Origin: Subtercola endophyticus
GTDB taxonomy: Bacteria; Actinomycetota; Actinomycetes; Actinomycetales; Microbacteriaceae
NCBI RefSeq assembly: GCF_021044565.1
Contig: NZ_CP087997.1
Span: 3,596,001-3,660,000, forward strand
Length of the DNA stretch: 64,000 nt
Direction: 5' to 3'
Made by a program: the position numbers and the translations under genes. This document shows positions 57,444 to 64,000 of this stretch, piece by piece. Below the pieces are notes generated by a model. The model saw only the letters and a program-made list of their open reading frames with translations, was not told the origin of the DNA and did no database searches. Position 1 is the stretch's first letter; every line of letters starts with the position of its first letter.

Positions 57444-58610
57444 TGTGATGTCTCAGGACGTTGCTGACAATTGATGTCTCATGACCCTGCTGACGGTTCG
57501 GGTTTTTTGCTGTTGGGGTGGGTGTTCGTTATGCGGTGGCCGAGTTTGCCGTTGCCGAGGTAAGTGTCTGGTGCGGCGAGTGGGTGTGTCGCGATGAGAG
57601 TTCCGTGGGGTGTTTTCATGCCGAGGGATTGGTGCGGGCGGTGTTCGTTATAGAGCAAGTCGAATTGGTCAAGGAGGAGCTGTAGCTCGGTTAGGTCGTT
57701 CGCAGGTTGTCGGGCAGCGAGCCATCGGGCGAGGGTCGAGTGTCCGCGTTCGTTCTTGCCTTGGGTTTGTGGGTGGGCGATGGAGGAGGCGATAGTTTGC
57801 ACGCCGAGGCTGCGCATCAGGGCGGTGAGTTCGCCCGTCCATCCGCGACGTGAGGGGTTCAACGCGTTCCCGTTATCGGTGAGTAGTCGTTGGGGTATGC
57901 CGTGCCGGGCCATACCGATAGTGACGACTCTGACGGCATCCTGGGCGTTCTCGGACCGGGCAGCGAGGGACGCGATCTGGTATCGGGCATGGTCGTCGTT
58001 GAGTTGAAAGATCGCTACGATCAGGCCGCTGGCGAGCGTGTAGTCCGTCGCGTCGAGCTGCCACAGCTCGTTCGGGGCCGCGTATTCGAAACGGATGAAG
58101 GTCCCTTTCGGACGTTTCTTCGGTTGCGCCGTCACGACTCCGTTCCGGGTGAAGATCCGGGCCAGCGTCGCCCGTGACGGCGCCTGAATGCCGAGCTTTT
58201 CAAGCTCGTACTTCACAGAGATCGGGCCGTTGTCCCAGCCCTCCCCAGCGAGCCGGGCACGAGCCTCGAGGGCCAGCCGCTCGATCAGCTCGGAGACCTT
58301 CGCCGGCGACGTCTTCGGCCGACTCGAGCGCGCCACGAGCGCGTCCGGGAGACCGGCCCCAGCAATGTGTTTCCGAGTGGCGTAGAACCACTCCCTGGAC
58401 ACGCCGTGTTCCCGGCAGAACCGGCTCACCGCACCCCGGGGTGCGTCGTCGGGCCACGAGGCAATAATCAGGCGGAGATCGGTACGGGACGCATCGTGAC
58501 TCATACCCCGATCGTCCAGCCCCACCCCACGAACTGTCAGCAAGGTCCTGAGACATAACTGTCAGCAAGGTCCCGAGACCGAAGTGTCAGATAACCAAAG
58601 AGACTTCACA
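57444..58610 (-). mobile_element. IS481-family insertion sequence, 1167 bp
   Basis: The element spans 57444-58610 and is flanked by the 15-bp duplication. Its ends start with TGTGATGTCTC (left) and, on the other strand, TGTGAAGTCTC (right); the imperfect terminal repeats match at about 17 of 26 positions, including the inner CTGACA. Inside each end the motif GTCTCnnGACnnTGCTGAC recurs (two copies near the left end, two near the right), probably transposase-binding sites. One intact transposase gene fills the interior. The uninterrupted duplication suggests a fairly recent insertion. Confidence 0.85.
57479..58504 (-). CDS. IS481-family transposase (DDE integrase core)
   Basis: A 341-residue transposase. 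The N-terminal HTH (GAVSRFCREHGVSREWFYAT) is followed by the rve/DDE core: first Asp in WQLDATDYTLASG, second in RLLTDNGNALNPS, and Glu in GKNERGHSTLARW, with the typical C-terminal YNEHRPHQSLGMKTP. All three catalytic residues are present and the frame is intact, so it looks functional. ATG 58504 is chosen; the frame is open a little further upstream. Confidence 0.9.
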   Translation of the reverse strand: MSHDASRTDLRLIIASWPDDAPRGAVSRFCREHGVSREWFYATRKHIAGAGLPDALVARSSRPKTSPAKVSELIERLALEARARLAGEGWDNGPISVKYELEKLGIQAPSRATLARIFTRNGVVTAQPKKRPKGTFIRFEYAAPNELWQLDATDYTLASGLIVAIFQLNDDHARYQIASLAARSENAQDAVRVVTIGMARHGIPQRLLTDNGNALNPSRRGWTGELTALMRSLGVQTIASSIAHPQTQGKNERGHSTLARWLAARQPANDLTELQLLLDQFDLLYNEHRPHQSLGMKTPHGTLIATHPLAAPDTYLGNGKLGHRITNTHPNSKKPEPSAGS

Positions 58611-58625
58611 CCCCTAACTTTGCGT
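58611..58625 (+). repeat. Right copy of the 15-bp target site duplication
   Basis: Second copy of CCCCTAACTTTGCGT, immediately after the right end of the insertion sequence. The stop codon of the MFS gene (58614-58616, minus strand) lies inside it, so the coding sequence was not changed by the insertion. Confidence 0.85.
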
Positions 58626-59849
58626 GTTTGGGGGCTTTTTCGCGAAATGGATCGTGCGGGAGGCGCGCCGCGAGGCCACGATGACGATGACGAGGCCGAC
58701 AAGTTGCAGGGCGGCGGCGGCGAGGAAGGCCGCCGAGCTGCTGATCTCTGAGGTCAGGATGCCTCCGTAGAGCGAGCCGACCGCGGTGCCGAGCGAGGTG
58801 AAGGTGCCGAAGATGCCGAGGCCCGTACCGCGGCGGGCCGGCGCCAGGTCTTCGGAGGCGAGCATGGTGAGCGCCGGGTACAGCGGGGCGAAAGCGAAGC
58901 CGAGAATCACGGCGGCCGCGGCCGCGACGGCGAACGTGTCGGCCACGGCGAGAAGCACCAAGGCGACAGCGAGAAGCACGAGGGAGTACCCCGAGGTGCG
59001 CAGTGCGCCGAGTCGATCGGTGATGGAGCCGATCAGCAGCCGCGCGCCGATGACGCTCACGCCGAAGACGGTGAAGACGCTCGCCGCACCGAAGAGACCG
59101 CTGGCGGCGATGCCCCGCGACTGCAGGTGAATGATCAGAAAGGTGAGAATCAGGCCCTCGGCCGACCATGACAGCGCCGAGACCACGCCGGGCAGCGCCA
59201 CGACCTTCAGCGCGGCGGTCCACTCGCTCATTCGTTCTCGCCCGGTCATCCGTTTCGCCGCCCGCGGCTCGATCTCGGGCGAACGAACGGGCGCAAGGGC
59301 GAGAACGGAGAGGCCTAGCAGGGCGGCGCAGGCGAGCCAGATGCCGGCGAACGAGGCGGTGTCGTACGCCGCCTGACCCAGCTGGGGCCCGACGGCGAGA
59401 CCGATCCAGACTCCGATTCCGTAGAGGCTGAGGGCACGACCTCGGTCGTTCTTGGCGGTGGTCGAGACCACCCAGGCGGCGCAGATGGTGTTCACGGCGG
59501 CGCCGACGATGCCGAACAGCGATCGGCTGATCGTGGCCATCGGCAGCGAGAAGGCCACCAGCATGAGCAGAATGCCGAGGGTGCCGACAATGATCGCGAC
59601 GATGAGGGTGGTCTTGTACCCCCAACGGTCTGCGAGCGTGCCGACGAGCGGCTGACTGGCGAGTCCGACGATCGACCCGATGCTGATCACGAGCCCCGTG
59701 GCGGTGGCGTCGCCGCCCAGCTGAGAGTGGATGAACAGCGGCAGTAGTGGCGTCGCTGCGCCACTCGACACCGCGATGAGGGTGGAGACCACCACGAGCA
59801 GCCAGAATCGACGCCCGAGGGCCCCGGAGGGGGTGAAATGTGACGTCAT
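58614..59849 (-). CDS. MFS transporter of the catabolic island
   Basis: A 411-residue major facilitator protein with about twelve helices. Motif A reads GTLADRWGYKTTL, and the second-half equivalent is SITDRLGALRTSGY. The size and sequence fit general small-molecule MFS permeases (YfcJ/YhhS-like), not DHA2 pumps. I start at ATG 59849; an extension to 59921 runs through the operators. It diverges from the aminotransferase-oxidase fusion under shared operators, so it is the best candidate for uptake of the island's substrate. Its last codons lie inside the terminator arm next to the IS element. Confidence 0.85.
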   Translation of the reverse strand: MTSHFTPSGALGRRFWLLVVVSTLIAVSSGAATPLLPLFIHSQLGGDATATGLVISIGSIVGLASQPLVGTLADRWGYKTTLIVAIIVGTLGILLMLVAFSLPMATISRSLFGIVGAAVNTICAAWVVSTTAKNDRGRALSLYGIGVWIGLAVGPQLGQAAYDTASFAGIWLACAALLGLSVLALAPVRSPEIEPRAAKRMTGRERMSEWTAALKVVALPGVVSALSWSAEGLILTFLIIHLQSRGIAASGLFGAASVFTVFGVSVIGARLLIGSITDRLGALRTSGYSLVLLAVALVLLAVADTFAVAAAAAVILGFAFAPLYPALTMLASEDLAPARRGTGLGIFGTFTSLGTAVGSLYGGILTSEISSSAAFLAAAALQLVGLVIVIVASRRASRTIHFAKKPPNTQS

Positions 59850-59868
59850 GAGGGGAAATTGAACCCCG

Positions 59869-59918
59869 ATACGGTCATTTGGGATCCAAAATGCTAGTGT
59901 TCGTATCCATACGGTCAT
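59869..59918. promoter_or_regulatory. Control region P4: paired ATACGGTCAT repeats with GGATCC/GTATCC sites
   Basis: ATACGGTCAT occurs at 59869-59878 and 59909-59918 (40 bases apart). Between them lie GGGATCCAAA (59881-59890) and GTATCCAT (59903-59910). It separates the MFS gene and the fusion gene. TAGCAT on the minus strand within this region may be the MFS -10. Confidence 0.6.
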
Positions 59919-59950
59919 CATGACGGCAGAAACGGTAGGAGTCCAATCAC

Positions 59951-62302
59951 ATGCACCACTTGAACGCTGCCGGTGCTTCGATCCCGACGAAGGCTGTGCT
60001 CGAGGGTGTGATTTCGCACCTCACGCTCGAAGCTGAGATCGGCGGATACGCCGCAGCCGCCGCCCGGGCGACGGCTCTGCAGGCCGTCTACGGCAGCATC
60101 GCGCGGCTGATCAACGCGCATCCCGACGAGGTGGCGCTCGTCGAGAGTGCGACCGTGGGATGGCAGCGACTGCTCGATTCCCTGCGGCTCGAACGTGGTG
60201 CGCGAGTGCTCGCCACGCGCTCGACCTACGTCAGCATGGCGCTCAATCTGCTGGAGCTGGAGCGCAGCCGAGGCATTCAGGTCGAGATTCTGCCGAACGA
60301 TGAGTCGGGCGGTGTTGATCTCGACGCCCTCGAAAAGGCCCTCACGCGGCCGGCCGCCTTTGTCACCGCGTCGCACGTGCCCACGTCGTCGGGGCTCGTC
60401 GAACCCGTCGCGGCGATCGGGGCGCTTGCGCGAGCCGCGGGGGTTCCGTTCATTCTCGATGCGACGCAGTCGGTCGGTCAGTTGCCGATCGACGTCGAGG
60501 CCATCAATGCCGACGCCCTGTTCGCGACCGGCCGCAAGTTCTTGCGTGCGCCGCGCGGCACCGGCTTCTTGTACGTCTCACCGCGCTTCGACGGTCTGCT
60601 GCATCCGCTGGCACCGGATGTTCGTGCCACCGACTGGACAGGCGAACGCTCGTACACGTACCCCACCTCCGCGCTGCGCTTCGAGACCTGGGAAGCGTCT
60701 CACGCGCTGCGCCTTGGTCTCGGCACGGCGGCCGATGAGCTCGAGTTGCTCGGTGTTGATGTCGTCTCGGACTATGTGGGGCAGCTTGCGCGTCTCATGC
60801 GAGAGCGCCTTCGAGACATTCCCGGGGTCGTCGTGACCGATCCGCCTGCGGCAGACGGCAGCGCTATTGTGACTTTCGTGCTCTCTTCGGAACAACCGCA
60901 GCAGACGGCGAAGCGGCTGAGCGCCGCCGACGTGCACACGCTCGCGGTGCCCGCGACTCACGGCCAGTGGGATCTGGGTGCTCGCGGCCTCGAGCGGGTC
61001 GTACGGGCATCCGTTCACACCTACAACGGCCTCAGCGACATCGACGCTCTCGAGGCGGTCGTGCGCGAAGGCGCGCCGGGCGCAGCCCGGCCGGCGACCG
61101 TCATCGCTCTGGCCCCGGCGCCGGGGGTGGTGGATCCGGCCGTTTCGCCGGCGGCGAGCACGGCGAATGCGGCGAGCCAACGCCTCGCGGGTTCGGCCCG
61201 CACGGCCGACGTCGTGGTCATCGGGGCCGGAATCTACGGCCGATCGACGGCGTGGGCGCTCGCTCGAAAAGGGCAGTCGGTCATTCAGCTCGAGCAGTTC
61301 GGGCCGACGCACACCGAAGGCTCCTCGCACGGTGAGACGCGCATGATCCGCCGGGCCTACCCCAACCCCATCTGGGACGAGCTCGTGACGGGTGCGTATG
61401 CAGCCTGGACCGATCTCAGCGCGGCGGCGCAGACCGAGCTCGTCTCGATCACCGGCGGTGTCTTCTCTCGGCCGGCGAGTACGACGCCCGGCATGCGCGG
61501 GCCCGGAACGCGCCCGATCTCGGCCGACGAGGCGGCACAGCTGTATCCGTCGCTGCGTGTTCCCGAGGGGAACGAGAGTCTGTACGACCCCGCCGCGGGC
61601 ATCTTGCGCGCCAGTGCCGCGATGACCGCTCTGTCGACCCTCGGTGCCGCTGCCGGAGTGCAGACCCTCTTCGACACCAGGGTGCTCTCGTGGAGCGAGT
61701 CGTCGTCGGGCGTGGTCGTCACGACGAGCGAGGGGGAGATCCATGCCGCCAAGCTCGTCGTCTGCGCCGGGCCGTGGACGAGCGCGCTGGTGCCGGAGTT
61801 CGACTCTCAGCTCACCGTGACGCGCATCGTCAACGCATACATCGGTTCCTCGGTGCCGGCCGCCGCAGCGCCGCCGAACCTGGGCGTGTTCTCGGTGGAG
61901 ACTGGCGACGCTGGGCTGCTCTACGGCTTCTCGGCCTTCGAGGGCCGAGGCATCAAGGTCGGTCTTGACGATGGTCCGGTCGATGATCTGACCGCTGCCA
62001 AGCGCCCGGTGTCGGTCGAGGAGCAGAATCTGCTGCGCACTCTCGTGCGGCGTTACGTGCCCGCCGCCGACGGCGCGGTCGAGGATTCGCTCTCGTGCCG
62101 GTACACCATGGCGCCGAACAGCCGCTTCGCCGTGGGTGCCGTTCCGGGCCGCGAGAACGTGCTGATCGCGGCCGCGTGCTCAGGCCACGGCTTCAAGTTC
62201 GGCCCGGTGCTGGGAGAAGCGCTGGCGGATCTCACCGTGGGAGTGCCTCGACCCGACACCGCTTTTCTCGCGCCCGAGCAGATGCTGAGCCCGGCCGGCT
62301 GA
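59951..62302 (+). CDS. Fusion: class V aminotransferase plus sarcosine-oxidase-like flavoprotein
   Basis: A 783-residue two-domain protein in one uninterrupted frame. Residues about 1-380 are a PLP fold type I, class V enzyme (NAAGASIPTKAV, FILDATQSVGQLPID with Asp170, and the PLP lysine in FATGRKFLRAPRG, about Lys196). An Ala/Pro linker (about 381-418) leads to a DAO-type flavoenzyme, residues about 419-783: FAD motif VVVIGAGIYGRSTAWALARK, GSSHGETRMIRRAY, and SCRYTMAPNSRFAVGAVPG. Cys716 in SCRYTM corresponds to the covalent FAD attachment Cys of monomeric sarcosine oxidase and SolA. AGGAG precedes ATG 59951. The enzyme probably oxidises an N-methyl or secondary amine and passes the product, or an imine, to the PLP domain. 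Confidence 0.88.
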   Translation: MHHLNAAGASIPTKAVLEGVISHLTLEAEIGGYAAAAARATALQAVYGSIARLINAHPDEVALVESATVGWQRLLDSLRLERGARVLATRSTYVSMALNLLELERSRGIQVEILPNDESGGVDLDALEKALTRPAAFVTASHVPTSSGLVEPVAAIGALARAAGVPFILDATQSVGQLPIDVEAINADALFATGRKFLRAPRGTGFLYVSPRFDGLLHPLAPDVRATDWTGERSYTYPTSALRFETWEASHALRLGLGTAADELELLGVDVVSDYVGQLARLMRERLRDIPGVVVTDPPAADGSAIVTFVLSSEQPQQTAKRLSAADVHTLAVPATHGQWDLGARGLERVVRASVHTYNGLSDIDALEAVVREGAPGAARPATVIALAPAPGVVDPAVSPAASTANAASQRLAGSARTADVVVIGAGIYGRSTAWALARKGQSVIQLEQFGPTHTEGSSHGETRMIRRAYPNPIWDELVTGAYAAWTDLSAAAQTELVSITGGVFSRPASTTPGMRGPGTRPISADEAAQLYPSLRVPEGNESLYDPAAGILRASAAMTALSTLGAAAGVQTLFDTRVLSWSESSSGVVVTTSEGEIHAAKLVVCAGPWTSALVPEFDSQLTVTRIVNAYIGSSVPAAAAPPNLGVFSVETGDAGLLYGFSAFEGRGIKVGLDDGPVDDLTAAKRPVSVEEQNLLRTLVRRYVPAADGAVEDSLSCRYTMAPNSRFAVGAVPGRENVLIAAACSGHGFKFGPVLGEALADLTVGVPRPDTAFLAPEQMLSPAG

Positions 62303-62369
62303 TTCGCCGCGAGGGTGCCCGGCCCCACCGCGAAGGATGCCAGATCCCGCCGCGAAGGGTGCCCGGCGG

Positions 62370-63089
62370 TCAGCCCGTGAAGACGGTCGAGGAGCGCCGC
62401 TCGTACCAGTGCGCGATCTGCTCGCCGGCACTGATGACATGGGCGCGCATCTCGGCTCTCGCCGCGGCCGTGTCGCCATTCGCCAGTGCTTCGACGATGC
62501 GGCCGTGTTCGCGATAGTTCTCGTCGCGATGACGGGGATCGTTCTGCAGAACCAGGGCCGACACGTTGCGGGGAAAGGTCTCGTTGATCTCGTTGATGGC
62601 GCGGGTCAGGCGCAGGTTCGCCGAGGCCGTGTAGATCAAGGTGTGGAACCGGTCGTTCTCGCCGCCCTGCGCCGGCAGGCCGTCGCGGCCCTCGGCCTGC
62701 GCGAGCGAACGCTGGTACATCTCGTCGTTGACCACCCGCAGCTGGGCGATCTCGTCGTCGGTGACCCGAGATACGGCACGCTCGGCGGCGAGGGCTTCGA
62801 GTTCGGCGCGCACCTCGTAAGCCTCGCGCACCTCCCACGGTGCGGGCACGCGAACCACCGCACCACGGTTGGGTACGACCTCGATCAGGCCACCGACCTG
62901 CAGCTGGCGCAGCGCTTCGCGCACCGGAGTGCGGCTGACGCCGAACGATTGGGCGAGTTCTGCCTGCCGCAATTGGGCACCGATCGGAATCTCTCCCGAC
63001 ATGATGAGGGCGCGGATGCGCGAAGCGGTCTCGTCGACCAGGGCATTGCCTGACGCGGGCACCGATGGCGGCGTAGTCGTCGATGTCAT
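62370..63089 (-). CDS. GntR-family regulator, FCD (FadR) subfamily, probable island regulator
   Basis: A 239-residue regulator. The N-terminal winged HTH is DETASRIRALIMSGEIPIGA, QLRQAELAQSFGVSRTPVRE and ALRQLQVGGLIEVVPNRGAV. The C-terminal FCD domain has EAYEVRAELEALAAERAVSR, the metal/ligand residues in NDRFHTLIYTASANLRL, and REHGRIVEALANGDTAAARA. It is divergent from the copper amine oxidase gene. GATACGACCGTATC lies in front of its own gene and resembles the operators in the other spacers, so I infer that it controls the whole island and itself. The 67-base gap before its 3' end holds nothing clear. Confidence 0.88.
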   Translation of the reverse strand: MTSTTTPPSVPASGNALVDETASRIRALIMSGEIPIGAQLRQAELAQSFGVSRTPVREALRQLQVGGLIEVVPNRGAVVRVPAPWEVREAYEVRAELEALAAERAVSRVTDDEIAQLRVVNDEMYQRSLAQAEGRDGLPAQGGENDRFHTLIYTASANLRLTRAINEINETFPRNVSALVLQNDPRHRDENYREHGRIVEALANGDTAAARAEMRAHVISAGEQIAHWYERRSSTVFTG

Positions 63090-63140
63090 CTGACGGGTTT
63101 CTCCTCACCCCAAGAACACTCGGGACACAATAGAAGCCCC

Positions 63141-63244
63141 TTTGGATACGACCGTATCAGGTGGCGGCTGCTCCCTGACCGACCAACTCCCCAAAACGAG
63201 GGTGTCGAGGTGTGGATACAGAAATGTTATTATGGGATCCAATT
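63141..63244. promoter_or_regulatory. Control region P5: GATAC palindrome and GGATCC operator between gntR and the amine oxidase
   Basis: GATACGACCGTATC (63145-63158) is a 6-bp-arm palindrome next to the gntR start. GTGGATACA lies at 63213-63220. TATTAT (63228-63233), a near-consensus -10, is followed directly by GGATCCAATT (63235-63244), covering the expected start point of the amine oxidase mRNA. Confidence 0.6.
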
Positions 63245-63276
63245 GACACTGAACGATAAACCGGAGCCCGTTCCTC

Positions 63277-64000
63277 ATGACAGACACTCACCAGCTGACA
63301 CCCACGTCGAAGACTCACCCTCTCGACCCGATCACGGCAGGTGAGATGAGCTCGGCGATCGCGCTGCTCAGGAAGGATGATCGGCTCAGCCCGCTCGTGC
63401 GGTTCTGGGGTGCGACCCTCGACGAGAACCACGCCCGGGCTGTGCTGGCCGAAACGGAGCAGCCGGGCATCCGCAAGCTGCAGATCGTCGCCATCGACAG
63501 CGGAAACCGTGCGGCGTGGGAGGTCGACGTGTGGCTCGGCGGTGCGCACGAGCGCCTGGAGTGGAAGGAGATCGACTTTCGGCGCCCGGGAATCACCTCC
63601 GAAGAGGCGCGGGCCGCGGCGCATGCGTGTCGAGAGAGCCCGGAATTCCAGGCCGTGATGGCCAAGCGGGGCGTCACCGACATGTCGTCGCTCGTCATCG
63701 ACGCGGAGTCGATGGGCGGATTCGTGCCCGAGAAGTACGCCGACCGCCGCGTGACGTGGGGAACCGTGTGGTACCGCACCAGCATCGAAGACAACGCGTA
63801 CGCTCGGCCGGTTCAGGGCGTCGTGCCGATCATCGACATGACCACGATGGAGATTCTCGAGGTCGAAGACCACGGCGTGGTGCCGATCTCCGACGAGGCC
63901 GGAGGTATCGAGCCGGGCGATTGGGGAGACGACCGACCCGGTCTGAAGGCGCTCGACATCGTGCAGCCCGAGGGGCCGAGCTTCGACGTCGACGGTCATG
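63277..64000 (+). CDS. Copper amine oxidase (primary-amine oxidase), N-terminal part; runs off the window
   Basis: The first 241 residues of a copper-containing, topaquinone amine oxidase. HPLDPITAGEMSSAIALLRK, GGAHERLEWKEIDFRRPGIT, WYRTSIEDNAYARPVQGVVP and IIDMTTMEILEVEDHGVVPI are the N2/N3 and early catalytic-domain features of the family. The catalytic Tyr (topaquinone precursor) and copper histidines lie beyond the right edge. ATG 63277 follows CCGGAG by about a dozen bases. The enzyme would turn a primary amine into aldehyde, ammonia and hydrogen peroxide; no signal peptide is visible, so it is cytosolic. Confidence 0.88.
   Translation, partial: MTDTHQLTPTSKTHPLDPITAGEMSSAIALLRKDDRLSPLVRFWGATLDENHARAVLAETEQPGIRKLQIVAIDSGNRAAWEVDVWLGGAHERLEWKEIDFRRPGITSEEARAAAHACRESPEFQAVMAKRGVTDMSSLVIDAESMGGFVPEKYADRRVTWGTVWYRTSIEDNAYARPVQGVVPIIDMTTMEILEVEDHGVVPISDEAGGIEPGDWGDDRPGLKALDIVQPEGPSFDVDGH

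Overview
The window is high-GC DNA of an actinobacterium. A 13E12-type DUF222/HNH gene, many GTG starts, densely overlapping genes and several apparently leaderless promoters point to Microbacteriaceae, but the genus is inferred and not proven. It is gene-dense chromosomal sequence. I see no rRNA, tRNA, CRISPR array or replication origin.

Layout. 0-2.7 kb: end of an operon with two aminoglycoside-phosphotransferase-fold kinases around a SnoaL-like protein. 2.7-8 kb: flavin monooxygenase with an N-terminally short EamA transporter, an aldehyde dehydrogenase, and a secreted S-layer-homology protein. 8.1-19 kb: a secreted hydrolase fused to an ABC ATPase with its permease; a flavodoxin-fold oxidoreductase; GlxA-type and TetR regulators; a DHA2 exporter; and housekeeping membrane and small proteins. 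19.1-27.4 kb: a xyloside/beta-glycoside locus (GH43, LacI, sugar ABC importer, GH3) with LacI-type palindromes. 27.5-34.2 kb: two alpha/beta hydrolases, the HNH gene, a conserved DUF protein, a Pr6Pr membrane protein, a YbaK deacylase and a TauE exporter. 34.2-43 kb: a complete protocatechuate/beta-ketoadipate pathway (pcaHGB, fused pcaDC, pcaIJF) bracketed by two IclR regulators. No PcaK transporter or ring-hydroxylating enzyme that makes protocatechuate is visible.

43-64 kb is the most unusual part: a nitrogen-compound catabolic island. It holds a two-subunit N,N-dimethylformamidase homologue, two phosphotriesterase-fold proteins (one with most metal ligands replaced), a cupin, a Rieske oxygenase, a glutamine-synthetase-like ligase, a signal-less gamma-glutamyltransferase-like protein, and a tight five-gene operon (RidA, cysteine hydrolase, two DUF1989 proteins of the carboxyguanidine deiminase type, allophanate hydrolase). 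It also holds an MFS transporter, a class V aminotransferase fused to a sarcosine-oxidase-like flavoenzyme, a GntR/FCD regulator and a copper amine oxidase that runs off the end.

The island consists of five divergent gene pairs. By my reading all five spacers carry the same GGATCC-centred motif (TTGGATCCAA and variants), so I infer one regulon, probably controlled by the GntR protein at 62.4-63.1 kb. The enzymes together suggest breakdown of an N-methylated amide or amine with a carbamoyl or guanidino part, releasing ammonia through allophanate; the actual substrate is unknown. An IS481-type element with a 15-bp target duplication has landed inside the loop of a long bidirectional terminator within this island.
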